A stretch of DNA of 22,021 nucleotides from Selenomonadaceae bacterium. GTDB taxonomy: Bacteria > Bacillota > Negativicutes > Selenomonadales > Selenomonadaceae. The notes below the pieces were generated by a model. That model made no database searches. It saw only the letters and a list, made by a program, of their open reading frames with translations, and was not told where the DNA came from. The first letter of the stretch is position 1. The number at the start of each line of letters is the position of its first letter. Location: the NCBI GenBank assembly GCA_017453765.1, contig JAFTEG010000285.1, positions 1 through 22,021 on the forward strand. The letters run 5' to 3'. The position numbers and the translations under genes were made by a program. This document shows positions 1 through 7,997 of the stretch, in pieces.

Positions 1-400
1 CCACTTCACCGAAATGCGGCAGTGACAGCCACGTTAAAAGTCCCGTGACCGCTAAAATTATCGGTTCGTCCAATTTTATTTCTCTGCGCGCGTGAAAGTA
101 AATTAAAACTACCAGCGCCGTGAATAAAAGCGCGTTGGCTACGTCGAACGGAAATTTTCCCAGCCACAAGAAAAAGTTCAAGCAAAATACCGTGAACATT
201 CTGCCGCCGTGCAAAAGGTAATGCCGCCACGTTGACTCCAGCACGTCCGAAATGGAATTTATATGTTGCGTCGTCTGCCAAATCATTGAGTAATCGTAGT
301 CGTCACGGTGCAACGGCATTAAATTATTCAGCTCAAACATTACGGCGAAAATTATCACCAATATCAGCACTGACAATAGGTTAAAACTTTTTCCCTGCAA
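1..400 (-). CDS. DUF6056-like multi-membrane protein, N-terminal part (cut by window edge)
   Basis: The minus strand is open from position 400 to the window edge (133 codons). The translation begins LQGKSFNLLSVLILVIIFAV, a membrane segment, followed by an acidic extracytoplasmic-looking motif (HRDDYDYS), a Trp/His-rich stretch ending in LLHGGRMFTVF, and two further hydrophobic segments. A first TM helix, then a DDY motif, then an HGGR-type motif is what I associate with DUF6056 and related glycosyltransferase-like membrane proteins; the exact family is inference. The start is TTG at 400: an in-frame TAA lies immediately upstream and a GGGGTGA Shine-Dalgarno sits about 6 bases away. The gene diverges from the R-M gene at 505. 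A 91-codon ORF in another frame of this strand (6-281) is a shadow. Most of the protein lies outside the window, so no activity can be assigned. Confidence 0.66.
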   Translation of the reverse strand, partial: MQGKSFNLLSVLILVIIFAVMFELNNLMPLHRDDYDYSMIWQTTQHINSISDVLESTWRHYLLHGGRMFTVFCLNFFLWLGKFPFDVANALLFTALVVLIYFHARREIKLDEPIILAVTGLLTWLSLPHFGEV

Positions 401-449
401 TTAACTCACCCCAAAAGTTTTGGTGAATTATATCAAAAATCTGCGCGCT

Positions 450-478
450 GTTTCATTAAAAATTTTTTGTGTTATAAT
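450..478 (+). promoter_or_regulatory. Putative extended -10 promoter of the R-M gene
   Basis: TATAAT at 473-478 is preceded by TG at 470-471, giving an extended -10 (TGTTATAAT). The -35 region near 450-455 (GTTTCA) is poor, as expected for an extended -10 promoter. The R-M start codon is 27 bases downstream of the -10. The same TTTGTG-N-TATAAT arrangement precedes both LRR genes. Confidence 0.5.
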
Positions 479-504
479 TTGAAAAAAATTGAGGAAGTGA
501 GATT

Positions 505-3462
505 ATGCCGAATGAAAGAAAAACTGATTTAATTATCGCCGACCTTTTAAAAGCCGCCAAGATAAAATTTTCTCCGAACGCCGGTGATGATTTTGAAATT
601 CAACACGCACTTTCCACCGCCTCCAAGCGCGGCACCGGCAAGCAGGGTTTTCCCGAATATATCGCCGTAGTCAATGATTTTGTTATCGTCATTGAGGATA
701 AAGCCGAACAAAAATTTCAAGCAAATTATTTTGATGAAAAGACTTTGTTAATGGACGATAAAAGCATTATGAATTACGCGGAGAACGGCGCCGTTTTCTA
801 CGCTAAAAAAATTATTCAAAATTCACGTTTCAAAAAAGTTTTTGCATTCGGCTGTTCCGGTACCGACGAGAAAAAAATTTTTATTCGCCCCATTTTCGTA
901 AATCCTCATATACAAAAAATTATGAAGGTCGTTAAAAACTTTTCAAGCTTCACGGAGGAAAATATTCAAAGCTACTACCGTGAAGAAGTTTTGGGACAAA
1001 AGCCGCTTGAACAGGTTGAACTTGAAGATATTATTTACCGCTCCAAGCAACTCAATGAAGATTTACGAAATTACGGTCAGCTTAGAGATACCGAAAAGCC
1101 GCTTGTTGTTTCCGGCATTTTGCTTGCTCTGCAGGATTCGGACTTCAGCACAGAAAACCTCAGCGACGATAAAAAATCCGACGGCTTTAAAATTTGGCGT
1201 GCCATTTCTGATACGCTTGAAAAATTCGACGTTGAACCCGCCGTTAAAAAATCCCGTCTGCTCGATCAATTCGACTTCATTAAAAATCGTCCCTACCTTT
1301 CGCAATTTAATAAACAGCTCGGTAAATCTGCACTGCGGCATTTCGCTGAATACATTGATTCAAACGTTATCACCGCCATTGTCAATAATTCGCCGGAAGA
1401 TGTTTTGGGCAGGTTTTACAGTGAATTTATTCGCTACAGCGGCGGCGACGGTCAAAGCTTGGGCATTGTCCTTACCCCGCGTCACATTGCCGAATTGTTT
1501 TGCGATTTGGCTAAGGTTACCTCCACTGACAAAGTCTTTGATCCGTGTTGCGGCACGGCGACGTTTTTAATTGCCGCCATGAATAAAATGTTGCACGACG
1601 CCAAAACTGACGACGAAAAAATTTCTATCAAGAAAAATCAGCTGCACGGCATTGAACTGCGCGACGATATGTTTTCTATCGCCACTACCAATATGATTCT
1701 GCGCGGCGACGGCAAAAGTAATTTGCTTTGCGACAACTTTTTAAATATCCCTGCCGATACTCTGCGCGAAAAAAATTTTACCGTCGGCTTTATGAACCCG
1801 CCTTATTCACAGTCCAAAAATAAAACTACCGCTCACTTATCCGAATTAAAATTTGTTTCGCACCTGCTTGACTCTCTTGCCGATAATGCACGCTGTATCG
1901 TCATTGTCCCGCAGTCTGCTATGGTCGGCAAAACTTCCGATGATAAAGCCGAAAAGCGCTACATTCTACAAAACCACACGTTGGAAGGCGTCATTACTTT
2001 AAATCCTCAATCTTTTTACAAAGTCGGCACCAATCCCGTTATCGCCGTCTTCACCGCGCATAAGCCCCACGACCCCGCAAAGTTGGTGAAGTTTGTCGAC
2101 TTCAAAAATGACGGCTACGAAATTTTTCCGCATCTCGGTTTGTTGCCTACCGTGAATGTTGCCGCAAGAAAAAAATTATTGCTCCAATGCTGGCACGAAG
2201 GTAAACCCGCTCCCACGTCCTTTATCATTCACACCGAAGTTAAGCCCGATGATGAGTGGTTGCATTCCTTTTACTATTTCAATGAAGAAATTCCCGCCCA
2301 AGCCGATTTTGAAAAGACTATGGCTGACTACCTCACCTTTGAATTTAATATGATTGTTCACGGACGCGGCTACCTTTTTGAGGACGAAAAAAAAAATCCT
2401 CCGCTGATTGACACGCCGCCGCTTGAAACCAAAGTTTGGAAGGCGTTTAGAATCGGCGATTTATTTTATTTGGAGCCGGGCAAATGCAGTCAAGCTAACA
2501 GACTTCAAAAAATGGAAAATGGCATTCCTTATATTGCGGCAACAAACAGAAATAATGGCGTGGCAGATTTTGTACAGCCTGTTGAAAAATTAATCAGCAA
2601 AGGAAACGCACTGGCTTTTGTCTGTGACGGCGAAGGCTCAATGGGCTTTTCATTTTATAAATTTGAAAGTTCTATAGCGACTTCAAATATCATTTTTGGT
2701 TATTCGCCGAACATAAATAAATACACAGCGTCTTTTATATCAACTGTTGCCGATAAAGTTCGTGGAAAATATAGTTACAACTACAAACGCCGATTTTTAC
2801 GATTGCAAAATGAAAAAATAATGTTGCCGGTAGATGACAGCGGCGCGCCCGACTACATTTACATGGAAAATTTTATGCGCCGCATTGAAACAAAACTCTT
2901 GCAAGCATACCTTGAATATATCAATCTGCGCGCGGACGATAATGTTATAGTTCCTGCCGACAAAAAATCTTGGAAGGGATTCTATCTGCGCGATTATTTT
3001 TATTTCGATAAAGGCAACCAAACCAATATGGCAACTTTGTTAGAAGGAAAAATTCCGCTTGTATCTGCTAGAAATACAAATAACGGCTATAAAAATTTTG
3101 TTTCAGCGAATGACAAAAAAATTTTTAACGGACATTGCTTGACGATAAATAATGATGGCGACGGCGGCGCAGGAATTTCATATTATCAGCCTGTAGATTT
3201 TTTGTTAGACAGTCACGTTACATCTTTAATTCCAAAAATAAAAATGACGGAAAAAATTTTAATATTTATTTCTGCCTGTATAACGATTCAACGCGAGCAA
3301 TTTGGACACGGGCACTCAATAAATAATGACCGATTAAATATTTTCCAAGTAAAATTGCCGGTAGACGACAGCGGCGAGCCGGATTGGGCGTATATGGAAG
3401 AATATATGCGTTGGCAGGAAAGTCAGCTGCTTAGAAAATATTTGGAGAAGAAATTAAATTAG
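505..3462 (+). CDS. Single-chain restriction-modification-specificity enzyme (Type IIG/IIB-like)
   Basis: This 985-residue protein appears to combine cleavage, N6-adenine methylation and DNA recognition. Residues 1-130 carry a PD-(D/E)XK-like core: PE at 50-51 and E64-x-K66 in the strand IVIEDK. Residues 270-570 are an HsdM-like methylase with motif I DPCCGTATF (346-354) and motif IV NPPY (431-434). Residues 643-800 and 822-980 are two HsdS-like target-recognition domains, each starting K-x-W-K-x-F and ending in a near-identical LPVDDSG module plus a helical spacer. Two TRDs predict a bipartite recognition site. The order nuclease-methylase-TRD-TRD matches Type IIB/IIG fusions such as AloI, so no separate hsdR, hsdM or hsdS is needed, and none is present. 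GAGGAAG at 491-497 fixes the ATG. A run of ten A (2387-2396) lies just before the first TRD. The recognition sequence cannot be read from the sequence. Confidence 0.88.
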   Translation: MPNERKTDLIIADLLKAAKIKFSPNAGDDFEIQHALSTASKRGTGKQGFPEYIAVVNDFVIVIEDKAEQKFQANYFDEKTLLMDDKSIMNYAENGAVFYAKKIIQNSRFKKVFAFGCSGTDEKKIFIRPIFVNPHIQKIMKVVKNFSSFTEENIQSYYREEVLGQKPLEQVELEDIIYRSKQLNEDLRNYGQLRDTEKPLVVSGILLALQDSDFSTENLSDDKKSDGFKIWRAISDTLEKFDVEPAVKKSRLLDQFDFIKNRPYLSQFNKQLGKSALRHFAEYIDSNVITAIVNNSPEDVLGRFYSEFIRYSGGDGQSLGIVLTPRHIAELFCDLAKVTSTDKVFDPCCGTATFLIAAMNKMLHDAKTDDEKISIKKNQLHGIELRDDMFSIATTNMILRGDGKSNLLCDNFLNIPADTLREKNFTVGFMNPPYSQSKNKTTAHLSELKFVSHLLDSLADNARCIVIVPQSAMVGKTSDDKAEKRYILQNHTLEGVITLNPQSFYKVGTNPVIAVFTAHKPHDPAKLVKFVDFKNDGYEIFPHLGLLPTVNVAARKKLLLQCWHEGKPAPTSFIIHTEVKPDDEWLHSFYYFNEEIPAQADFEKTMADYLTFEFNMIVHGRGYLFEDEKKNPPLIDTPPLETKVWKAFRIGDLFYLEPGKCSQANRLQKMENGIPYIAATNRNNGVADFVQPVEKLISKGNALAFVCDGEGSMGFSFYKFESSIATSNIIFGYSPNINKYTASFISTVADKVRGKYSYNYKRRFLRLQNEKIMLPVDDSGAPDYIYMENFMRRIETKLLQAYLEYINLRADDNVIVPADKKSWKGFYLRDYFYFDKGNQTNMATLLEGKIPLVSARNTNNGYKNFVSANDKKIFNGHCLTINNDGDGGAGISYYQPVDFLLDSHVTSLIPKIKMTEKILIFISACITIQREQFGHGHSINNDRLNIFQVKLPVDDSGEPDWAYMEEYMRWQESQLLRKYLEKKLN
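2387..2396 (+). repeat. A10 homopolymer inside the R-M gene
   Basis: Ten consecutive A encode part of E-K-K-N at the junction between the methylase and the first target-recognition domain. A one-base slip would end translation before both TRDs. Runs of nine A also occur in the coding strand of tmcAL (3559-3567 and 3732-3740), so such tracts are not confined to variable genes here. Confidence 0.6.
2824..3383 (+). repeat. In-frame 29-bp direct repeat at the ends of both TRDs
   Basis: The 29 bases at 2824-2852 and 3355-3383 match at 26 positions and encode LPVDDSG-A/E-PD at the end of each recognition domain. The copies are 531 bp apart, exactly 177 codons, so recombination between them would delete one TRD in frame. 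The feature spans from the first copy to the second. Confidence 0.75.
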
Positions 3463-4671
3463 ACAACATTGCGGCGAAGTGAAAAAATCTTGTCGCGGCG
3501 TAATCGGTACGTCAAATAAAATTCCGCGCAGGTCGGTAGCCAAGACGTCCTGCGCCAATTTTTTTTTGTACGGCAAAATATTTTCGTCGAACAGTTCGCG
3601 CTCCGCCAAATGTTTTGTAACTTTCGTGACAATCGGCAATGTTGACGCGGCACGAATTTTTTTCAGCAGGTCTTTCCCTGCCGCATTGAATGCCAAAACT
3701 CTTATGAAGTCGGCGCCTTGAAGTTCGGCGATTTTTTTTTCTGTCAAATTCATCAGCGTATGAAGTAAAAGCCTTTTCACGCGGCTGACGGGATAACGCT
3801 TTTCAGTGACGGCGTTTATAAAGGCGTCAAAAGTTTTTGCAGACTTCGCGGCGCTGATTAACCTAAACTCAAGCCCTTCACGCATACCGTAAATTTCGCG
3901 CAGGTTTGAAGGCGATTGAGTTAAAATTTTTGCAAGCAACGGACGCAGTAAAAATTCTTCGTGTGGCAGACCGTTGACACTTGCGGCGTGCATTGCGGCA
4001 AGTGTGCTTGAATTTACGGCTTGAGAAATTTTTTCCCACTGCGAATTTTGATAAACGGCATGACGAATTGCCGCCGCGCTTGAAAATTTTTCGTGCAAGT
4101 TTGTATCTGAGTAAGCGGCACCGATACGCGGAATTAAAATCGGCGTGATATTTTTCGGCAATGCGCGCAGGTATTCAACGGCTAAAATGTTATTCGGCAG
4201 GCGTAAAATATTTTCGGCAATGTTTGTGCGTGCAGACAAAATTTTTGTGACAGCCGCCGCGTAGGAATTGCCGTGCGACATTTCGGCTTTAATCTGCGCG
4301 GAAAAATCTTTGGCGTTAAAAATCTCCGCCGCGTTTTGAAGTTGCGTAAGGTCAGACGTTTCAGCGCCGAAAGAAATTGCGTCGACAATGCCGAGCTTTT
4401 CAATAATGCGAATGGCGCCGCGTGCAAAATCCTGCGCACTGCGTACGGCGTCGGTGAAAGGCAACTCGATAACCAAATCGCAACCGCCTTCAACTGCCAG
4501 CCGCGCCCGCGTCCATTTGTCAAGAAAAGCAGGAGTTCCGCGTTGCGTGAAACTCCCGCTCATCACCGAAATTATTTTTGCGTCCTCAATCATACGGCGA
4601 ACTTGCGAAATTTGGTAAGCGTGACCGTTATGAAAGGGATTGTATTCAGAAATTATAGCAACGATTTTCAT
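3454..4671 (-). CDS. tmcAL: tRNA(Met) cytidine acetate ligase TmcAL (YlbM family)
   Basis: TmcAL activates acetate with ATP and transfers it to the wobble cytidine of elongator tRNA-Met, giving N4-acetylcytidine. The N-terminus MKIVAIISEYNPFHNGH contains the nucleotidyltransferase signature HNGH (residues 14-17), followed by the family-typical SGSFTQRG and RLAVEGGCDLVIELP. Further on, LRLPNNILAVEYLRAL is also typical. The frame is open to 4848, but the upstream part is low-complexity and the conserved N-terminus starts at the ATG at 4671, giving 405 residues, close to the Bacillus protein length. No strong Shine-Dalgarno is visible before this ATG. The gene converges on the R-M gene with a 9-bp stop overlap (3454-3462) and diverges from the LRR gene at 4734. 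Assignment is firm from the motifs. Confidence 0.93.
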   Translation of the reverse strand: MKIVAIISEYNPFHNGHAYQISQVRRMIEDAKIISVMSGSFTQRGTPAFLDKWTRARLAVEGGCDLVIELPFTDAVRSAQDFARGAIRIIEKLGIVDAISFGAETSDLTQLQNAAEIFNAKDFSAQIKAEMSHGNSYAAAVTKILSARTNIAENILRLPNNILAVEYLRALPKNITPILIPRIGAAYSDTNLHEKFSSAAAIRHAVYQNSQWEKISQAVNSSTLAAMHAASVNGLPHEEFLLRPLLAKILTQSPSNLREIYGMREGLEFRLISAAKSAKTFDAFINAVTEKRYPVSRVKRLLLHTLMNLTEKKIAELQGADFIRVLAFNAAGKDLLKKIRAASTLPIVTKVTKHLAERELFDENILPYKKKLAQDVLATDLRGILFDVPITPRQDFFTSPQCCLI

Positions 4672-4693
4672 AATTAAATTTTTGCGTGTAAAA

Positions 4694-4726
4694 AATATTT
4701 GTGATAAGATAAAAAAATGAAGGGGG
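4694..4726 (+). promoter_or_regulatory. Extended -10 promoter and RBS of the first LRR gene
   Basis: TG-A-TAAGAT at 4702-4710 resembles an extended -10 box, followed by an A run and an AGGGGG ribosome site at 4721-4726, seven bases before the ATG. The block from the TATTTGTG stretch through the A run is closely matched upstream of the second LRR gene (11603-11636), so promoter and leader appear to have been duplicated with the gene. Confidence 0.5.
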
Positions 4727-4733
4727 AATTGTA

Positions 4734-5615
4734 ATGAACAATGAATTGGCAAAAATTTTTTCCGAGCTTGCCGCCGCGTACAAAAAGCCGTCTGTCGATA
4801 ATGACGCGATATCAAAACTTTTTGCACGTGCCGCCGAACTCGGCGCAAATGTCGGCTCTACTCCCGCGCAGATTCACGGCAATGAACAAAATGCCGAGTC
4901 TTTGCAAGATATAATCCTTGACGCGTCAAACGGCGACGTACCCGCAATTTTGAAGTTGAAGAAGTTGGCTAAGGAAGATCGTCAAGCCAAAGCCGCGCTG
5001 AAAAATTTGTATTACGACGGCGACCAGAAAAAAACTTTCGGTACAATGATTCTGTACGACGGCTTGAAATACATCGACAAGGGCGAATTTAAAAACTTGA
5101 AAAATGTTACAAAAATCGTTTTGCCTGAAAGTTTGGTTGGTATCGACAACAATGCGTTTGAAGGTTGTATCAACTTGGAGGAGGTTTATTTTCCGCAAAC
5201 TCTGACTTCAATCGGCGCAAGTGCATTTCAAGGCTGTAGAAGTTTGAAACAAATTAATTTGCCTGACAGCGTGACTTCAATCGGCGACAGTGCATTTTCA
5301 CAATGCACGAACTTGAAAGAAGTTGTTTTGTCTAAAGGTTTAACTTACATCAGCAACGGTGCATTTTCCGGTTGTAGCAGTTTGCCGAAAATTGAAATTC
5401 CCGACAGCGTGAATTCAATCGGTGACAGTGCCTTTGCACACGGCACGAACTTGAAAGAAATAAAAATACCTGACAGCGTAACTTCCATAGGTAAAGATAT
5501 ATTTTTCTTTTCAGAAGTACCAACCGTCACTTGCAGTGAAAAAACTAAAAGATTTCTTGAGCGTAATAAAAACTTTTCAAAATATAGCAATACAACGTGG
5601 AATATAATTGATTGA
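4734..5615 (+). CDS. Leucine-rich-repeat (LRR_5/BspA-like) protein, paralogue 1
   Basis: This 293-residue protein has two parts. Residues 1 to about 100 form a mostly helical, charged N-terminal region (NNELAKIFSELAAAYKK, LFARAAELG, ILKLKKLAKE). Residues from about 107 are six tandem 23-residue LRR_5 units of the form LP-x-S-V-T-S-I-G-x-x-A-F-x-x-C-x-x-L-K-x-I, followed by a short C-terminal cap ending TTWNIID. There is no signal peptide, lipobox, membrane segment or cell-wall anchor, so it should be cytoplasmic, unlike classical BspA surface adhesins. LRR_5 units usually mediate protein binding; the partner is unknown. The paralogue at 11644 shares the N-terminal region almost residue for residue but has eight repeats. 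The start is set by AGGGGG at 4721-4726. The gene converges with ktrA. Confidence 0.85.
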   Translation: MNNELAKIFSELAAAYKKPSVDNDAISKLFARAAELGANVGSTPAQIHGNEQNAESLQDIILDASNGDVPAILKLKKLAKEDRQAKAALKNLYYDGDQKKTFGTMILYDGLKYIDKGEFKNLKNVTKIVLPESLVGIDNNAFEGCINLEEVYFPQTLTSIGASAFQGCRSLKQINLPDSVTSIGDSAFSQCTNLKEVVLSKGLTYISNGAFSGCSSLPKIEIPDSVNSIGDSAFAHGTNLKEIKIPDSVTSIGKDIFFFSEVPTVTCSEKTKRFLERNKNFSKYSNTTWNIID

Positions 5616-5618
5616 AAT

Positions 5619-5655
5619 ATTTTACGCGGCGTCTGAGTGTCGCGAAAAAATTTTT
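5619..5655. terminator. Possible bidirectional terminator between LRR1 and ktrA
   Basis: CGCGGC (5625-5630) pairs with GTCGCG (5639-5644), a six-pair stem with one G-U and an eight-base loop. A T-rich stretch lies on the left and A6T5 on the right. The position between convergent genes fits a shared terminator; the short stem makes this tentative. Confidence 0.45.
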
Positions 5656-6316
5656 AATCTGAAATATCCTGTTCAAATTTTGAAAGCGCGGCTTGTGAAC
5701 CGATGACAAAAATTTTATCGTCGGCTTGAAAAGTCAAAGTAGGCGGCGGCGTCACGATAGTTTGATTGTTTCTGACTACCGCAATGATGTTTACATTGTA
5801 CGTGCTACGCCAATTCGACTCCATGAGATTTTTGCCGAGAAATTTTTTCGGCGTATTCAAACTCAAAATCGTAATGTCGGCGGCAATTTCCATGTAGTCA
5901 ACCGTGTTATTTGAAATTAAATGCATTGCAACTCTGCGCGCGGTGTCACGTTCGGGAAAAATCATTTTCGTGGCGCCGAGCTTTTTCGCCATGACCGAGT
6001 GACGTTCATCAATCGCCTTTACGACAATTTCGGGAATATTTCTTTCACTGCAAAGCATTGTAGCCATTAAGCTTGCCTCAAGATTAGTGGTGGCAATTAC
6101 GACCGTGTCAAAATTTGAAATGCCGGCTTGATCCAACGCCTGCGCGTCGCGTATGTCGAAAATTACAACGTTAGTTAAAACTTCCGCCATATGCGCGGCG
6201 ATATCTGCATCTTTCTCCACGCATAAAACTTCGTAGCCCATTTTTTCAAGCGTCAAGGCAACATTTCTGCCGAAACGTCCCAGCCCCAATACCGCGAATT
6301 GTTTTTTATCAGACAT
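5654..6316 (-). CDS. ktrA: Potassium uptake gating subunit KtrA (RCK domain)
   Basis: This 220-residue cytoplasmic protein forms the nucleotide-binding ring that gates KtrB. Residues 6-130 are an RCK_N Rossmann fold with the glycine motif GLGRFG (11-16) and an acidic residue at the end of the second strand (CVEKD). Residues from about 135 form an RCK_C domain, which in Bacillota KtrA binds c-di-AMP and lowers transport; that regulation is family knowledge and not visible here. The length matches KtrA of Bacillus (about 220) and not the duplicated TrkA of Escherichia. GAGG stands six bases before the ATG. The gene lies 63 bp downstream of ktrB on the same strand, so the pair is probably co-transcribed, although a 21-bp tandem repeat fills the gap. 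Confidence 0.92.
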   Translation of the reverse strand: MSDKKQFAVLGLGRFGRNVALTLEKMGYEVLCVEKDADIAAHMAEVLTNVVIFDIRDAQALDQAGISNFDTVVIATTNLEASLMATMLCSERNIPEIVVKAIDERHSVMAKKLGATKMIFPERDTARRVAMHLISNNTVDYMEIAADITILSLNTPKKFLGKNLMESNWRSTYNVNIIAVVRNNQTIVTPPPTLTFQADDKIFVIGSQAALSKFEQDISD

Positions 6317-6340
6317 TTTTTAACCTCACGAACTAAATTA

Positions 6341-6381
6341 TTCAAGCGTAGACAAAATTTTCTCAAGCGTAAATAAAATTT
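6341..6381. repeat. Two tandem 20-bp units (period 21) between ktrB and ktrA
   Basis: TTCAAGCGTAGACAAAATTT (6341-6360) is followed at 6362-6381 by CTCAAGCGTAAATAAAATTT, 17 of 20 identical. The repeat begins at the ktrB stop codon and lies upstream of the ktrA ribosome site. Confidence 0.7.
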
Positions 6382-7741
6382 ACCCCAGCATGATATTTTC
6401 CTGCGGATATTTTATCATGCTGTTTTTTTGCGTGATGAATGACAGCATAAAAGTCATTATGCCGACCCTGCCCGCAAGCATCGTCACGACCAAAATTAAT
6501 TTTCCCGCCATATCCCATTCAGACGTTATGCCAATGCCCATGCCGACGGTGCCGAAACCGGAAACCGTTTCAAAAATAACCTCTTCCAATTCGTGTACCT
6601 CGCCGTCAAGCACGGATAAAATCATACCGGCAATTACTACCCAAATTGTTCCCATTGTAAAAATTGCAAAGGCTCTGTCGCGCAGTTCGCCGCTGATTTT
6701 TCTGCCGAAAACTACCATGTCTTTTCTGCCGCGAAATACCGCCCACATTGAAATTAAAATTACGAAAAACGTAGTGGTCTTAATGCCGCCGCCGGTTGAA
6801 AGCGGTGACGCGCCGATAAACATTAAAATTATCATGTTAAGTTGCGTTACCTGTTCCGCCTGCGCCAAATCGAAAGAGTTAAAGCCCGCCGTCCTGCAGG
6901 AAATTGACGTGAAACAGGAATTTGCAAACTGCGAAATAAAATCCATATTGCCGATAGTTTTGGTGTTATTGCACTCAACCGCAAAAATTAAAATCGTCCC
7001 GACAACAATCAGAACAATGTTTGAGACGACAACAATTTTTGTATGCAGAGAAAATTTTTTCCAGCGCCTTCTGTGTACGAAATCAGACATTACGGTAAAG
7101 CCAATGCCGCCCAATATCACCAATGCGCCGAGACAAGTCATTAAAAATATATCGGTGTTGCGCAGACACAAGCTGTCATAATTGCCGAATAAATCAAATC
7201 CCGCGTTGCAAAAAGCTGACACGGAATGAAAAATCCCGTAACCTATCGCGTCAACGCCAAATTCAGGATAAAAATGAATTGCCAGCACTGCGGCGAAAAA
7301 TCCCTCTACCACAAGCGTGTACCTTATTATGCGCCGAATTAAATCAACCATACCGGACTGCGTGTCTTGATTCAGCGATTCTTTTAATACAAGATTTTCC
7401 GTCAGCTGAAACCTATGTCCCATAGCATGAGCGGCTAAGGTTGCCAGCGTCATAATTCCCAAGCCGCCTACTTGAATTAAAAACAGCATAACCACCTTGC
7501 CAAAAAGAGTCAGGTCATTATGCAAGTCAACGACGGTCAATCCCACTACGCAGGAGGCGGACGTAGAGACGAACAGCGCGTCGATAGGGTGAAGTCCCAA
7601 ATTGTTCGTAGTGCTGAAAGGCAACATCAATAAAAAAGTTCCCAGCAAAATCATTATCACAAAACTCAGAATAACGATTTGCGTGGGCTTGAATTGAAAA
7701 GTAGTTTCTAAATTTGTTCGCTTTAACTTATTTAATTTCAT
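6380..7741 (-). CDS. ktrB: Potassium transporter pore subunit KtrB (TrkH/KtrB family)
   Basis: This 453-residue polytopic membrane protein forms the K+/Na+-coupled pore of the Ktr system. The four pore-loop repeats are visible with their filter glycines: SCVVGLT (G67), FCNAGFD (G181), SCRTAGFNS (G286) and GFGTVGMG (G400). The conserved intramembrane loop GASPLSTGGGIKTTT lies at 310-324. Length and the short Lys-rich N-terminus fit KtrB better than the longer TrkH. It is followed by ktrA, its usual partner. The ATG at 7741 is preceded only by a weak GAG-type ribosome site. A 263-codon ORF on the opposite strand (6390-7181) is a shadow with no recognisable domain. Confidence 0.93.
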   Translation of the reverse strand: MKLNKLKRTNLETTFQFKPTQIVILSFVIMILLGTFLLMLPFSTTNNLGLHPIDALFVSTSASCVVGLTVVDLHNDLTLFGKVVMLFLIQVGGLGIMTLATLAAHAMGHRFQLTENLVLKESLNQDTQSGMVDLIRRIIRYTLVVEGFFAAVLAIHFYPEFGVDAIGYGIFHSVSAFCNAGFDLFGNYDSLCLRNTDIFLMTCLGALVILGGIGFTVMSDFVHRRRWKKFSLHTKIVVVSNIVLIVVGTILIFAVECNNTKTIGNMDFISQFANSCFTSISCRTAGFNSFDLAQAEQVTQLNMIILMFIGASPLSTGGGIKTTTFFVILISMWAVFRGRKDMVVFGRKISGELRDRAFAIFTMGTIWVVIAGMILSVLDGEVHELEEVIFETVSGFGTVGMGIGITSEWDMAGKLILVVTMLAGRVGIMTFMLSFITQKNSMIKYPQENIMLG

Positions 7742-7769
7742 TTTTACATCGCTCTAAAATTTTGTACGT

Positions 7770-7832
7770 GAATTATTGGTCACGGGTAATGAATTATTGG
7801 TCACGGGTAATAAATTATTGGTCACGGGTAAT
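7770..7832. repeat. Three tandem 21-bp repeats
   Basis: The unit gaattattggtcacgggtaa plus one t occurs at 7770-7790, 7791-7811 and 7812-7832; only the first base of the third copy differs. Read on the minus strand each copy encodes ITRDQ-stop-F in the frame of the 60-residue ORF, so that frame ends in three successive stop codons. It sits between ktrB and the radical SAM operon. Confidence 0.9.
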
Positions 7833-7997
7833 TTGGTAGAATTTCAAAAATTGGCGTACCGTTTCAGATTCTGCTTGAAGGATATCCGCGTCACTAAATT
7901 TATTCAGCGCGATAATTTTTTTTGCCTCTTCTAATTCCGACGCCGAAAGAGATTTAAACATTTTCCGCCAATCCTGCGCCAAATTATTTATCTTCAT
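7815..7997 (-). CDS. 60-residue protein of unknown function overlapping the radical SAM gene
   Basis: The ORF starts at an ATG (7997) inside the last codons of the radical SAM gene; the overlap is 14 bp (7984-7997), an arrangement typical of translational coupling. The product is charged and predicted helical: it opens MKINNLAQDWRKMFKSL, continues SASELEEAKKIIALNKFSDA, and has no Cys, signal peptide or membrane segment. Its last five residues (ITRDQ) and stop codon lie in the first minus-strand copy of the 21-bp tandem repeat. I recognise no family. It could be an accessory partner or substrate of the radical SAM protein, or a chance ORF; its lack of Cys and Gly-rich core argues against a classical thioether RiPP precursor. 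Confidence 0.5.
   Translation of the reverse strand: MKINNLAQDWRKMFKSLSASELEEAKKIIALNKFSDADILQAESETVRQFLKFYQITRDQ

Noticed and set aside
6..281. 91-codon minus-strand ORF at the window start
   Set aside because: It lies out of frame inside the DUF6056-like reading frame, which has hydrophobic segments, a ribosome site and an upstream stop; the 91-codon product has no such features.
4672..4848. N-terminal extension of tmcAL to 4848
   Set aside because: The extra 59 residues are Arg/Phe-rich and unlike the family; MKIVAIISEYNP at 4671 is the conserved start. It would also overlap the LRR1 promoter and start.
4734..5615. Surface adhesin of the BspA type
   Set aside because: The LRR_5 units match, but neither paralogue has a signal peptide, lipobox or wall anchor.
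6390..7181. 263-codon plus-strand ORF antisense to ktrB
   Set aside because: Its composition mirrors the membrane-coding complementary strand; it has no ribosome site or domain, and ktrB is unmistakable.
7770..7832. CRISPR array
   Set aside because: The three 21-bp copies are directly adjacent with no spacers, and no cas gene is present.
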